Below are positions 17,785 to 26,785 of a DNA stretch of 32,250 nt, piece after piece (the first letter of the stretch is position 1; each line of letters begins with the position of its first letter). The notes under the pieces are model-generated. The model worked only from the letters and a program-made list of their open reading frames with translations. It had not been told where the DNA came from and did no database searches. Made by a program: the position numbers and the translations under genes. The stretch is from Chlorobium chlorochromatii. Lineage in GTDB: Bacteria > Bacteroidota > Chlorobiia > Chlorobiales > Chlorobiaceae. Location: the NCBI GenBank assembly GCA_020721255.1, contig DYND01000001.1, forward strand, positions 71,968-104,217. Direction: 5' to 3'.

Positions 17785-18480
17785 ATGGCATCAGTTAAAT
17801 CATTTCAAGAGAGTTCTGCCGCTTCAAACTCTCTCAAAGCACGGTTAAATCTTTCTTTTGGGCTTATGACAGCAATTTGGCTGCTGGGTTTTGTTGGTCA
17901 TTTTACGCCATTGCTGGAGTGGCCTGCGCTGTTGCTCTACGTGTTTGGCGCTATCGGCTTGGTGCTTTATCGTGGTTCTGCAAAAGGGGAGTGGCACCAG
18001 ATGTATGTGGCTGGTGGAGATCTTAAAAAATCGTTGTTGTGGGGAGGCTTGGCAGGTCTTTTTCTTTTTGCAATGGATCTTATCAACACGGTACTTTACT
18101 ACAAAAACGGCGGCGCACCAATGGTGCAGATGGAGGTTCTGCTTGTAAACTATTCGTTGCTTTACTTGTTTCCCATCCTTATTCTTGCGGAGGAGTTTCT
18201 CTGGCGTGGCATAATTTTCTCGGCTATGATTGAACGCGGTGTCAACAAACATATTACCGTTTTCCTTACCACTATTTTTTATGTTGTCAACCATTTTGCG
18301 GTGGCACCGGTTGGCATACAAGAGCGTGCACTCATGGGAATGATGGCTTTTCCAATCGGTATTTTAGGTGGTTATCTCGTGTTGAAAACTAAAAATCTCT
18401 GGGGTAGTTTTCTTGTCCATATCATGACCATGATCTCCATGGTGCTTGATATTTTTGTTATTCCACAACTTGTCCGCTGA
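17785..18480 (+). CDS. CPBP family intramembrane metalloprotease
   Basis: This 231-residue multi-pass membrane protein belongs to the CPBP (CAAX protease/bacteriocin-processing, Abi) family. The diagnostic motif EEFLWRG (136-142) gives E136/E137 and R141, with H170 (NHFAVAP) and H212 (VHIMTM) in later helices as the other catalytic positions. About six hydrophobic segments are seen. Such proteases can process prenylated or bacteriocin-type substrates; the substrate here is unknown. It follows queC by 25 bases, and trpA begins 10 bases after its stop, so the three may share a transcript. Confidence 0.85.
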   Translation: MASVKSFQESSAASNSLKARLNLSFGLMTAIWLLGFVGHFTPLLEWPALLLYVFGAIGLVLYRGSAKGEWHQMYVAGGDLKKSLLWGGLAGLFLFAMDLINTVLYYKNGGAPMVQMEVLLVNYSLLYLFPILILAEEFLWRGIIFSAMIERGVNKHITVFLTTIFYVVNHFAVAPVGIQERALMGMMAFPIGILGGYLVLKTKNLWGSFLVHIMTMISMVLDIFVIPQLVR

Positions 18481-18490
18481 TCTATTCTTT

Positions 18491-19294
18491 ATGTTCCAAA
18501 ACAGAATAACAACCCTGTTGCAGCAGGATAAAAAACTGCTGATTGCCTATTATATGCCTGAGTTTCCAATTGCTGGCGCAACGCTGCCGGTGCTTGAAAC
18601 GCTTGAAGAGAGCGGAGCTGACATTGTAGAGCTTGGTATGCCTTATTCCGACCCTATCGGTGATGGACCGGTAATTCAGGAGACGGCACATACTGCCATT
18701 CGTAATGGCGTGACCATCAAATCCCTTCTTGCATTGATACGGCGTGCTCGTCAAGGTGAGGGGTGCAGGCCGATTAACGTTCCCATTTTGCTGATGGGCT
18801 ACTGCAATCCGGTTATCGCTTATGGCGTTGATGCGTTTATGCGCGATGCTGTTGCTGCTGGTGTTGACGGGCTGCTGATTCCTGATTTTCCACCCGAAGA
18901 GGCTGCGGATTTTCTCCGGAAAGCTAAAAGTTGTGGACTGACGGTGGTGTTTCTTGTGTCGCCGGTTACTCCGCCAGAGCGTATTGCGCTGATTGACTCA
19001 CTTTCTACCGATTTTTCCTACTGCCTTGCCGTCAATGGTACAACTGGCACAGCTAAGCTTTCCGAGGCGTCATCAGAGGATATGGTTGAGGAGTATCTCC
19101 ATCGCGTGCGTCAGCATACCCGCAAAAAATTTGTCGTTGGATTTGGCATCAAAGATAAAGCCCGCGTCGAGTCCATGTGGGCGCTGGCTGATGGTGCAGT
19201 TGTTGGAACAGCGCTCTTGCAGCACATAGCCTCTGCATCGACTCCGGAAGCATGCGCCCGTCTTGCTGGAGAGTTCTGGAGAACGCTGCAGTAA
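18491..19294 (+). CDS. trpA: Tryptophan synthase alpha subunit
   Basis: The 267-residue TIM-barrel enzyme cleaves indole-3-glycerol phosphate to indole and glyceraldehyde-3-phosphate, feeding TrpB through a tunnel. The catalytic acids are E47 (VELGMPYSDP) and D58 (GDGPVIQ), with later loops LLMGYCNP and GFGIKD and the phosphate site VGTALLQ. The ATG at 18491 gives the normal N-terminus MFQNRITTLL; upstream in-frame residues lie in the CPBP coding end. It is last in the queC-CPBP-trpA run; a glycosyltransferase starts 31 bases after the stop. Confidence 0.96.
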   Translation: MFQNRITTLLQQDKKLLIAYYMPEFPIAGATLPVLETLEESGADIVELGMPYSDPIGDGPVIQETAHTAIRNGVTIKSLLALIRRARQGEGCRPINVPILLMGYCNPVIAYGVDAFMRDAVAAGVDGLLIPDFPPEEAADFLRKAKSCGLTVVFLVSPVTPPERIALIDSLSTDFSYCLAVNGTTGTAKLSEASSEDMVEEYLHRVRQHTRKKFVVGFGIKDKARVESMWALADGAVVGTALLQHIASASTPEACARLAGEFWRTLQ

Positions 19295-19325
19295 ACGCTC
19301 CGTTAAGCCCTCTGGAAAACCCTTT

Positions 19326-20345
19326 ATGGAGCATTGCCCCTCTGTTGACATTATCATTCCTCACTACAAACGGCGGGATATGCTTGAGCGATGCCTCGAC
19401 TCGCTTGCCGATACCCGTTATCCTTCGATGGGTATTATTGTGGTGGATAATGGAGGAACGGAGGCTGGTCTTGTCTTTCTGGTCAAGCGGTACAGAAACG
19501 CGCGTCTTATCCGACTGCCGGAAAATCGAGGTTATGCCAGTGGCTGCAATGAGGGGCTGAAACACTCCACGGCGGACTATGTTGTATTCATGAATGATGA
19601 TACCGAGCACGACCCTTTGTGGCTTGATGAGCTTGTCGCGGCGGCGCGTGCTGATGATTGCATTGGTGCAATGCAGCCAAAAATTCTCTCGTTGCAGCAG
19701 TACCGTCAAGGAAAAAGGGTGTTTGATTATGCCGGCGCGGCAGGCGGTATGATTGATTTGCTTGGTTATCCGTGGTGCTTGGGGCGTACGTTTTCAGCCA
19801 TTGAACCTGACAGCGGGCAGTATGATATTGGGCAGGATATTTTCTGGGCATCGGGTGTTGCCATGTTTACGAAGCGATCCATTGTTGAAGAGCTTGGTGG
19901 ATTTGATGAGGATTTTTTCATGCAGATGGAGGAGATTGATCTTTCATGGCGGATGAAGTTGGCTGGCTATCGTATCCGTTCCGTTCCATCGTCAATTGTA
20001 CTGCACGCAGGGGGCGCGTCGCTTGCCGTTGGTTCAGTCGATAAAATATATTACAATCATCGCAATAATATAACGATGCTGCTGAAGAACCAAAGTACGG
20101 CATCGCTCTTATGGCTTTTGCCACTCCGTTTATTACTCGAACTTGCGGCAGCGTTGTTCTATCTCACTCAATTTCCTGATGCGTTCAAAAAATCAGCAGC
20201 AGTGTTTCGTGCTTTAGCGTATAACATTCGGCATTTTGGCGATACTATGAAAAAGCGCCATGCCATACAGCGCTCCAGAGTTGTCGGCGAACGAGCGCTC
20301 TTTCGCCATTTCCCGATCCTGTATATCTTCAAGCGCCGCTCTTGA
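19326..20345 (+). CDS. Family 2 glycosyltransferase, rhamnosyltransferase-like
   Basis: The 339-residue protein has a GT-A fold N-terminus: VDIIIPHYKRRDMLERC (7-23), ENRGYASGCNEG (66-77), and the metal-binding NDDTEHD (90-96). The acceptor-side motif near 205 (FMQMEEIDLSWR) is typical of WbbL-type rhamnosyltransferases. A hydrophobic stretch near the C-terminus (LLWLLPLRLLLELAAALFY) would anchor it to the membrane. Role: sugar transfer onto a surface glycan; the sugar is not identifiable. The ATG at 19326 gives the family start; a TTG at 19263 overlapping trpA is less likely. The gene ends one base before a HigA-like remnant. Confidence 0.88.
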   Translation: MEHCPSVDIIIPHYKRRDMLERCLDSLADTRYPSMGIIVVDNGGTEAGLVFLVKRYRNARLIRLPENRGYASGCNEGLKHSTADYVVFMNDDTEHDPLWLDELVAAARADDCIGAMQPKILSLQQYRQGKRVFDYAGAAGGMIDLLGYPWCLGRTFSAIEPDSGQYDIGQDIFWASGVAMFTKRSIVEELGGFDEDFFMQMEEIDLSWRMKLAGYRIRSVPSSIVLHAGGASLAVGSVDKIYYNHRNNITMLLKNQSTASLLWLLPLRLLLELAAALFYLTQFPDAFKKSAAVFRALAYNIRHFGDTMKKRHAIQRSRVVGERALFRHFPILYIFKRRS

Positions 20346-20445
20346 GCACTATGAACTGGAGATTCAGGGCATTTCGATTGAAGATTACAAAAAAGAGCAT
20401 TTTCCCATTAATATGCCTGAACCAGTTGAAGCTATCAAGAGCTAC
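20346..20445 (+). pseudogene. HigA-like antitoxin remnant
   Basis: Frame 1 reads EIQGISIEDYKKEHFPIN followed by MPEPVEAIKSY, which matches the linker of COG5499 (HigA-type) antitoxins, L-x-x-L-x-EDYE-x-x-HFPI-x-x-PDPVEAIK. No helix-turn-helix part follows: the frame hits stops soon after, and no start codon of its own is seen. It is a fragment of a former toxin-antitoxin locus. A dispersed repeat copy begins about 65 bases later. Confidence 0.5.
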
Positions 20446-20510
20446 ACATGCCCGACGAGGTGTTGCTGAGAGAGTATTAACAAGATTTGCCGCAGGTTGC
20501 CAATAAAACC

Positions 20511-20628
20511 CCCTCTCCCCTTCCGGGTACTCCCTCTTTTCAGGTGGAGAGTTTGTTGTGACAATTTCCCAATTCCCCTCCTTTAAAAGGAGGGGTGGCA
20601 GGCGAAGCCTGACGGGGTGGTTTCGTGG
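20511..20628. repeat. Dispersed palindromic repeat, copy 2
   Basis: Second copy of the element at 4001-4128, in the same orientation. The core 20575-20620 matches 4075-4120 except for two bases in the central AT of the first palindrome. It lies between the HigA-like remnant and the 3' end of the SDR gene. Together they fill the gene-free stretch 20346-20673. Confidence 0.75.
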
Positions 20629-20673
20629 CAGAGTGCTTGTTCATTATAGGGTTATAATCCCATCCGCAGGAAT

Positions 20674-21714
20674 TCAAGACTTCGGAATGAGATGCCCCCA
20701 TTTCTCCATGTCCTTGACAGTTTCCAACAAGCTCTCTTTCACCGGCATAAAGCTCATGCCAAGCTCACGGCGGATTTTTATGTTATCAATGCGCATCATC
20801 CGTCCAACGTTCAGGCGAATGTACATACCAGTATCGCGTGGTTGGGTGAACGAAAGCACCTTCATCAACATTGAGCCTGCTTTATTTGAAAGATCAACGT
20901 TTGGCAGCGCGTATTTGCTGAACCCTGACAATTTTAGCAACGCTACAATAGTGCGCATGTGTATGGTTTCTGCCGAGCAGAGGTAGCGTCCGCTTGCTGC
21001 ATCGGTTACCATTGCCAGTACATGCGCTTTTGCGACATCGCGCACATCAACAAAACCCCAGTTCAAATCCATAATTCCCGGATACACACCACTCATAATA
21101 TCACGAATCATCGCATTGGTGGTGTTGAGCGATCGGCTCAGCGCTGGTCCAATCACCATAACCGGATTGATGCTGACCAAGTCAAATTTAGGACGTCTCT
21201 GCATGATGAAGTCCCACGCTTTTCGCTCAGCAAGCGTTTTGGAATATTGATATGGCTGTCGTTCAAGGGTGGACGTTGTATTCCAATTCTTTTCGGTAAA
21301 CACCGTGTCGGTTTCCGGTTCATCCGTAATGGCAGCGATTGACGAAGTAAAAATCACCCGCTTGACGCAACCCGCTTGAACACAGCTTTTCAGGATATTT
21401 TTGGTACCAAGCAACGCCGGATCAACAAGGTCGCTTTGTGGATTTTTTACGTTAATTTTGTAAGGACTTGCCGTGTGCATCACATACTCGCATCCTGCAA
21501 CAGCGTGGTCGAATGCGCCATCTTGCAACAAATCAGCCTGTACAAGTTCCAACCGCTCTTTTGCACCCGGCAGGTTGGTGAGAAAATGGTAATGCTCTGC
21601 ACTTTTGCGTACCGTTCCCCTGACATGGTATCCTCGTTCGAGCAATTCACGGACGATATGGGCAGCAATGAATCCTGATGCTCCGGTAACGCAAACTATA
21701 CTGGTGGGTTTCAT
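20674..21714 (-). CDS. Extended SDR, dihydroflavonol-4-reductase-like NAD(P)-dependent reductase/epimerase
   Basis: This 346-residue Rossmann protein belongs to the extended short-chain dehydrogenases of the dihydroflavonol-reductase type. The cofactor motif TGASGFIAAH (10-19), an R33/R36 region suited to NADP, TSS at 123-125 and catalytic Y155/K159 (YQYSK) are all present, as are INPVMVIGP and the DVRDVAKAH motif. Bacterial relatives act on sugars, sterols or polyketides; the substrate here is unknown. The gene ends near 20674, beside the dispersed repeat. Start ATG at 21714; no strong ribosome-binding site. Confidence 0.88.
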   Translation of the reverse strand: MKPTSIVCVTGASGFIAAHIVRELLERGYHVRGTVRKSAEHYHFLTNLPGAKERLELVQADLLQDGAFDHAVAGCEYVMHTASPYKINVKNPQSDLVDPALLGTKNILKSCVQAGCVKRVIFTSSIAAITDEPETDTVFTEKNWNTTSTLERQPYQYSKTLAERKAWDFIMQRRPKFDLVSINPVMVIGPALSRSLNTTNAMIRDIMSGVYPGIMDLNWGFVDVRDVAKAHVLAMVTDAASGRYLCSAETIHMRTIVALLKLSGFSKYALPNVDLSNKAGSMLMKVLSFTQPRDTGMYIRLNVGRMMRIDNIKIRRELGMSFMPVKESLLETVKDMEKWGHLIPKS

Positions 21715-22093
21715 GATGAATTTATGGGTGAATCGTTGCTGGTGAAGTACTCAACTTGAACCAGTCTTATGTTTCGCAGAGCGATAACCGTCTGCTTCTC
21801 TTCTCTTGTTGTGTTATGTAAAAATGCAGTGCACCAAATCTCTAATGATTCTCTTTATTGGTGCGATGTTGCTGAGAATATAATGATAAAAGTGTCTGGT
21901 GGATGTAAAGCTGAGGATCTTGTGATTTTTACAATTGCTTTTTTGCAAACAGAAGGATGAATGCTTACCATAAAGTAAACAAGGTTTTATAAAAGCCTCA
22001 GTGCCGTATCTGGTGATTTTCCAGTATAGCGCCGTTTCAGCAAGCCATTCGATTCCAGTTCATTTTCATTTATAATCACCTGCCATTCAACTC
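21715..22093. other. Gene-free divergent intergenic region
   Basis: This 379-base gap separates the divergent SDR and PsiE-like genes. I find no conserved protein, RNA or repeat copy in it. A 63-residue frame at 21769-21960 looks like chance. It must contain the two promoters, but no clear box is distinguishable. Confidence 0.5.
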
Positions 22094-22600
22094 ATGATTG
22101 CTAATTTTGAAGGCCGCCTGTTGAGAGCGCTTCGTACCTTTAATCATATTCTCCATGCTTTTCTGGCTATAGCGCTGGTTTTGGCCAGTTTGATGGTGAT
22201 ATGGGAGTTTTCCGCAGCCGTTATCCATTCGGTTGACATGAATAATCTTGCCCATGGTTTTTTGCAGTCACTTGGTACCCTTTTTATTGTATGGACATTG
22301 TCAAGCCTGATTTCTGCAGAAATCAACTATGTGCAGACTGGGGTCTTTCATGTTGTCGTTTTCATTGAAGTTGCCATGATTACTCTCTTGCGACAACTGA
22401 TTGTTGAGCCGGTCAAAATTGCCACTGCTGGGCAAGACATGGAGCTGCTTTTTAATCCGTGGCATTATGGTTTGCTGCTTGCATCTTTGCTGGTTATCGG
22501 TGTTTTGCACAAGCTGGTGACCAGTTCCCAAAAAAAGGAACTGGAGCAAGAGAGTTCGGTTTCCGGGCATTCCTCTACCGGAAACCGTTCTCTTTCTTGA
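22094..22600 (+). CDS. PsiE-like membrane protein (phosphate-starvation-inducible family)
   Basis: The 168-residue protein has four hydrophobic helices (about 20-42, 53-75, 84-100 and 122-140) and the PsiE-family cores HAFLAIALVLASL and FIEVAMITLLRQLIVEP. The family is phosphate-starvation-inducible in E. coli; its molecular function is unknown. A short hydrophilic tail (SSQKKELEQ...) ends the protein. The last 80 bases of the gene hold two perfect stem-loops. Convergent with the CDF transporter gene. Confidence 0.75.
   Translation: MIANFEGRLLRALRTFNHILHAFLAIALVLASLMVIWEFSAAVIHSVDMNNLAHGFLQSLGTLFIVWTLSSLISAEINYVQTGVFHVVVFIEVAMITLLRQLIVEPVKIATAGQDMELLFNPWHYGLLLASLLVIGVLHKLVTSSQKKELEQESSVSGHSSTGNRSLS
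22521..22544 (+). repeat. Stem-loop 1 in the psiE-like 3' coding end
   Basis: CCAGTTCC (22521-22528) pairs perfectly with GGAACTGG (22537-22544) around an 8-base A-rich loop, all inside the coding sequence. Confidence 0.6.
22558..22586 (+). terminator. Stem-loop 2 in the psiE-like 3' coding end, terminator-like
   Basis: GGTTTCCGG (22558-22566) and CCGGAAACC (22578-22586) form a perfect 9-bp stem with an 11-base loop, followed by a T-rich stretch (GTTCTCTTTCTT). It could terminate the transcript just before the stop codon at 22600, or simply lie in the mRNA tail. Confidence 0.45.
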
Positions 22601-22642
22601 TTGTCATCAACCCTGTCGTTGTTGTACAGTTCATGACTTTAT

Positions 22643-24022
22643 TTATGCCAGAAGTGGTTCAGCATGGATGATGATGCGGCAAGCGTTTTTCATAGAGTGG
22701 TAGATTGCACCCTCTAATTGACTCGTGAGTGAATGTACCTCTTCAAGGAGTGCATCATCATTAAACGAACAGTGCAAAGTAATGCAGAGCTTCTGTTGCT
22801 CGGTTTTTCGTATCCGTATGTCGTGAACATCGTGAATTTTATCGATTCTCTTTGACGCTTTGATAATCAGTTCTCGCACGTGCTCCTCCTCTTCAGCAGG
22901 CAGCGTAGTCGTGGTGCGTTCATCGTAGCGAAGCGGATCGAGATGAATGCAGATGTCAAGTGTTCCATCGAACTCCCGATGCAGCTCATCTTCAAGCGCG
23001 GTGACTGTGTCGTGAGCCTGCTTGATGGTTAGTCGTTGATCAATTTCCACATCAAAGGTGATCTGTTTTTTCTCTTCGCTGAGGCTTGTCGAAATGTTGT
23101 GTGCGTGAAGATTGTGGTTCAGCCCGATGACGTGTACTCGTTCTGCAATGGTTTCGTTATTGAGTGCAATGGGTCTGGAGTTGATAGTGATGTCGCCTAC
23201 CGGAAACTCTTCACGTATCTTCTGCTCAATGCTTGAGCAGATAGCTTGCACTTTTTCTACCGATAATGTTCTGTTCACACAGACCGACATCTCAATAAAC
23301 ACCTGTGGTCCGGTTGGTTTAACTCTGATTTTATCGATTGAAATAACACCGGCGACCGTCATGGATAGCTCCTCAATTCGTTCGGCAATGCCTTCTGGAG
23401 CAGCGTCGATCAAAACATCAATAGTTTTTTTCCCAAGGCTGAACGCCGCGTTGCCAACAAGCACCGCTACCGCAATACCAGCTACTGCATCCGCCCATGC
23501 TATTCCAATTGAAACAAATACCAGACCGACCAATACCACCGCCGAACTCAGAATATCGGAGCTGAAGTGTAGGGCATCAGCCTCAAGTGCCTGGCTGTTG
23601 GTCTCTTTTGCAACTTTCAACAGTGCTCTTGAGCGGGAAAAATCGACAACAATCGATATGACCATAATGGCAAAAGCATACCAAGTGATTTCTATTTCCG
23701 TCGTACCTGCAAGAAGTCGTTCAACTGAAGCATAAATAATCCAGAGACATGTAATAATCAGTAATCCTGTCTCAATAAGTGCCGAAACACTTTCAACCTT
23801 GGCGTGACCGTAATGGTGTTTGCTGTCGGCAGGTTTATCACTCATGTTGACGGCAAAGAGCGTCAAGCCAGCAGCACCCAAATCGAGCGCAGAGTGTGCC
23901 GCTTCGGAGATAATGCCGATGCTGCCAGTCATAATGCCAACGACCAGCTTCATTGCTGTAAGAAAAAAGCTCGCCACCACTGAGGAAAAGGCGACACTCT
24001 GTTTTTGTTGACTCTGTTCCAT
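22643..24022 (-). CDS. Cation diffusion facilitator with three tandem C-terminal domains
   Basis: The 459-residue transporter exports divalent cations (probably zinc-type) against protons. The membrane part (about 1-205) shows six helices with HxxxD sites in helix 2 (H43/D47 in SEAAHSALDL) and helix 5 (H152/D156 in ADALHFSSD), plus KHHYGHAKVE (69-78), a signature loop. Ordinary CDF proteins have about 300 residues with one cytoplasmic dimer domain; here three ZT-dimer-like repeats follow, near 213-285, 292-364 and 382-456. The third ends in RIIIHAEPL, echoing DICIHLDPL of the second. Start ATG at 24022. Convergent with the PsiE-like gene. Confidence 0.9.
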   Translation of the reverse strand: MEQSQQKQSVAFSSVVASFFLTAMKLVVGIMTGSIGIISEAAHSALDLGAAGLTLFAVNMSDKPADSKHHYGHAKVESVSALIETGLLIITCLWIIYASVERLLAGTTEIEITWYAFAIMVISIVVDFSRSRALLKVAKETNSQALEADALHFSSDILSSAVVLVGLVFVSIGIAWADAVAGIAVAVLVGNAAFSLGKKTIDVLIDAAPEGIAERIEELSMTVAGVISIDKIRVKPTGPQVFIEMSVCVNRTLSVEKVQAICSSIEQKIREEFPVGDITINSRPIALNNETIAERVHVIGLNHNLHAHNISTSLSEEKKQITFDVEIDQRLTIKQAHDTVTALEDELHREFDGTLDICIHLDPLRYDERTTTTLPAEEEEHVRELIIKASKRIDKIHDVHDIRIRKTEQQKLCITLHCSFNDDALLEEVHSLTSQLEGAIYHSMKNACRIIIHAEPLLA

Positions 24023-24134
24023 TGAATTATTGTAATGCTATGGTGAAAACTTGTTTTTCAGGATTGCCGTGTTGTCATTATCAATATCCAGAATAATCAC
24101 AAGCGTTCGTTACTTTACAATGTACGCAGAGGAG

Positions 24135-24174
24135 AGGAGAGATGCTGCATTTTTTGTTCTCTTGCATCTCTTCT
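24135..24174. repeat. Imperfect inverted repeat upstream of the CDF gene
   Basis: AGGAGAGATGC (24135-24145) and GCATCTCTTCT (24164-24174) pair with one mismatch around an 18-base T-rich loop, in the gap between the divergent CDF and bshA genes. Role unknown. Confidence 0.3.
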
Positions 24175-24322
24175 GTGATATTTAACGAAACGATAAATTA
24201 TCAGTCAGCTTACCCCGCACCCATAAATCGAAAAGCCTTGGGTATATTGGTAAAGTATGTTCTCTTTTTCTCTCACTGAAAGGGGCAATTGCAGGAGGTT
24301 GCCACAGGATTTAAGTAAAGCT

Positions 24323-25474
24323 ATGAGAATACAAGCAATGAACATTGGCATATCCTGTCATCATACTTACGGCGGAAGTGGTGCTGTTGCTGCCGAACTT
24401 GGGAAAGCACTTGCTGCAAAAGGGCATCGGGTGCACTTTTTCAGCCAGGCAGCACCATTTCGGCTTGGAGCATTTTCGCGCAACATCTTTTATCATGAGA
24501 TTGAGATGATGCACTATCCACTTTTTGAAACACCATTTTATACTCTCGCCTTGGCTTCAAAAATTGCGGAAGTTGCCTTCTATGAAAAGCTTGATGTGGT
24601 ACATGCTCATTATGCAATTCCACACGCTTTGAGCGCCATGCTTGCTCGCCAGATGCTGGAGGATAAATGTGCCGAGTCCAAATGTTTTAAGCTCGCCACA
24701 ACGTTACACGGTACCGATATCACCGTTGTTGGCGCAGATCGCGGGATGAAAGATGTTGTCCGGCTTGCTATCAATAAATCCGATGGTGTAACGGCTGTAT
24801 CAGGCTATCTCAAAAATGAAACGGTAAAGATGTTCAATCCCAAAAAGGAGATAACGGTTATTCCGAATTTTGTGGATACATCGCTTTTTTTCCGTTCTCC
24901 CAAAAAAGAGATCCGCGAACAGCTTGGCATTGGAGATGAAAAAATTGTGATTCACATTTCCAATTTCAGGCCGGTGAAATGTATTGGTGATATTATCCGG
25001 ATTTTTTATGCGGTGAGCCAAAAAAGCCAAGCAACGTTGTTGCTTGTGGGTGATGGACCTGAGCGGAGTGAAGCGGAGACTCTGGTGCGTCAGTTCGGAA
25101 TTGTTGATCGGGTAAAATTTCTTGGCAAACTTGTTGATATTGTTCCACTGCTCTCCATTGCTGATGTGATGTTAATGCCGAGTAATGCTGAGTCATTCGG
25201 GCTTGCTGCGCTGGAGGCTATGGCGTGCGGTGTACCGGTTATTGCTACCTTGGCGGGCGGGTTTCCTGAGTTTATTGAGCAAGGTCGTCACGGCTACCTT
25301 CTGCCTCCTGGTGATATTGAGGGAATGACCGAGAAAGCGTTACTGCTCTTATCTCATGAAAAGCACTGGCAAGACTGTTCGGAAGAGTGCGTCAAACAAG
25401 CAAAGCAGTACGAAACCACTTTGCTTGTTGAACAGTATGAAGCGTATTATACCAAGCTTTTAACTGAGCAATAG
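24323..25474 (+). CDS. bshA: N-acetyl-alpha-D-glucosaminyl L-malate synthase BshA
   Basis: This GT4 glycosyltransferase (about 383 residues) joins UDP-GlcNAc to L-malate in the first step of bacillithiol synthesis. It has the BshA signature ISCHHTYGGSGAVAAELG at its start, VVHAHYAIPHALSA, TTLHGTDITVVG, NFRPVKCI and the donor motif ESFGLAALEAMACGVPV (E-x7-E). Green sulfur bacteria are known to make N-methyl-bacillithiol. The ATG at 24323 is chosen; the ATG at 24338 would give the typical 378-residue form and cannot be excluded. Further upstream in-frame residues lack conservation. The stop is separated from the convergent mreB stop by one base. Confidence 0.9.
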   Translation: MRIQAMNIGISCHHTYGGSGAVAAELGKALAAKGHRVHFFSQAAPFRLGAFSRNIFYHEIEMMHYPLFETPFYTLALASKIAEVAFYEKLDVVHAHYAIPHALSAMLARQMLEDKCAESKCFKLATTLHGTDITVVGADRGMKDVVRLAINKSDGVTAVSGYLKNETVKMFNPKKEITVIPNFVDTSLFFRSPKKEIREQLGIGDEKIVIHISNFRPVKCIGDIIRIFYAVSQKSQATLLLVGDGPERSEAETLVRQFGIVDRVKFLGKLVDIVPLLSIADVMLMPSNAESFGLAALEAMACGVPVIATLAGGFPEFIEQGRHGYLLPPGDIEGMTEKALLLLSHEKHWQDCSEECVKQAKQYETTLLVEQYEAYYTKLLTEQ

Positions 25475-25475
25475 C

Positions 25476-26504
25476 TCAATATTGCTTGCTGGTCAGCAGG
25501 ACACTACGATATTTTTCAAGATTTTCAAGAACTTCGCCAGTACCGCGGGCTACAGCAGTGAGAGGATCTTCGCTTATATGGACAGCAAGCTTGGTCTCTA
25601 CATTGATTTTTTTGTCGAGTCCTTTAATCAGTGCACCACCGCCAGCAAGAAAGAGTCCACGATCAAAAATATCTGCGGAGAGCTCCGGTTTGGTTACTTC
25701 AAGGCTCTTTTTGATTGAGGTGATAATCTGGCTTATTGGAGTTGCAATAGCTTCACGGATAGTGGCAGAATCAACTAACTGCTCTTCTGGTAACGCGGTA
25801 ACAAGATTTCTGCCTCTGACTGTAATGGTCAACTCTTTTTCAAGTTTATAAGCGGAGGCAATTTTAATTTTCACGTCTTCTGCCGTGCGTTCACCAATAG
25901 CAAGATTGTACGCTTTGCGGAAATGACGTACAATTTCATCGGTGATATCTGTTCCAGCCACACGAAGGGATTCACCCGATGCAATACCACCAAGCGAGAT
26001 AACCGCAATCTCTGTTGTTCCGCCACCGATATCGACAATCATGTTGCCCATCGGTTCCTTCACATCAAGCCCGATACCAATTGCCGCAGCCATTGGTTCT
26101 GTTACCAGATATACCTCGCGCGCACCAACATGCTCGGCAGAGTCGCGCACTGCACGTTTTTCCACCTCAGTAATACCTGATGGAATACCAATGACCATCC
26201 GACGGATCCCGAATGAGAATTTGGTTTTGGTTTTATTGATCAAGCCTTTAATCAGCTCTTCCGTTGCTTCATAATCAGCAATAACGCCATTGGCCAGAGG
26301 GCGTATAGTAACGATGCCGGGGTGTGTTTTTTCGTGCATCAGCAACGCTTCATGCCCGATAGCTACAATTTTACCTGTATTGCGTTCGCGAGCCACAATC
26401 GAAGGCTCATTTAAAACAACGCCTTTGCCGCGGATAAAAATCAAGGTATTTGCTGTTCCAAGATCGATGGCAATATCTCTGAACAGATTACTGAAAAAGC
26501 TCAT
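25476..26504 (-). CDS. mreB: Rod-shape-determining actin-like protein MreB
   Basis: The 342-residue protein is bacterial actin, forming membrane-bound filaments that direct cell-wall synthesis. It has the N-terminal amphipathic MSFFSNLFRD, the phosphate-1 loop IDLGTANT, the phosphate-2 loop VDIGGGTTEIAV, the GMRRM/GIRRMVIGIPSG region, and the adenosine motif LAGGGALIKGLD. The ATG at 26504 gives the standard start; a further in-frame upstream ATG at 26531 adds nine atypical residues. mreC and mreD are not downstream, where bshA converges instead. Confidence 0.96.
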   Translation of the reverse strand: MSFFSNLFRDIAIDLGTANTLIFIRGKGVVLNEPSIVARERNTGKIVAIGHEALLMHEKTHPGIVTIRPLANGVIADYEATEELIKGLINKTKTKFSFGIRRMVIGIPSGITEVEKRAVRDSAEHVGAREVYLVTEPMAAAIGIGLDVKEPMGNMIVDIGGGTTEIAVISLGGIASGESLRVAGTDITDEIVRHFRKAYNLAIGERTAEDVKIKIASAYKLEKELTITVRGRNLVTALPEEQLVDSATIREAIATPISQIITSIKKSLEVTKPELSADIFDRGLFLAGGGALIKGLDKKINVETKLAVHISEDPLTAVARGTGEVLENLEKYRSVLLTSKQY

Positions 26505-26785
26505 GTTAACATGGTTCTGTGTGTATGGCATAGTGGCTTGGAATGATGCTTATTCAAGCTATATTCCAAGGTTTCAACTTCATAGCCAAGATATAAATTA
26601 TAAAGTGCTAAGGTAGTTAATGCAACTTTTTTTTCAAATGAAAAGCATTGGCAGATAACCTCTTTTTTACATTTTTCTCGTTTTGCAACCTCTTGTTCCG
26701 CTTTTCACTCCTGCTCTTGTTGTCGCGTAGCATTAATGATAGTGAGAATGTCGGTAAATTTACTAACTAAAAATGTACTACTAAC

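Noticed and set aside
21769..21960. 63-residue frame between the SDR and PsiE-like genes
   Set aside because: No ribosome-binding site or recognisable domain, and composition fits chance.
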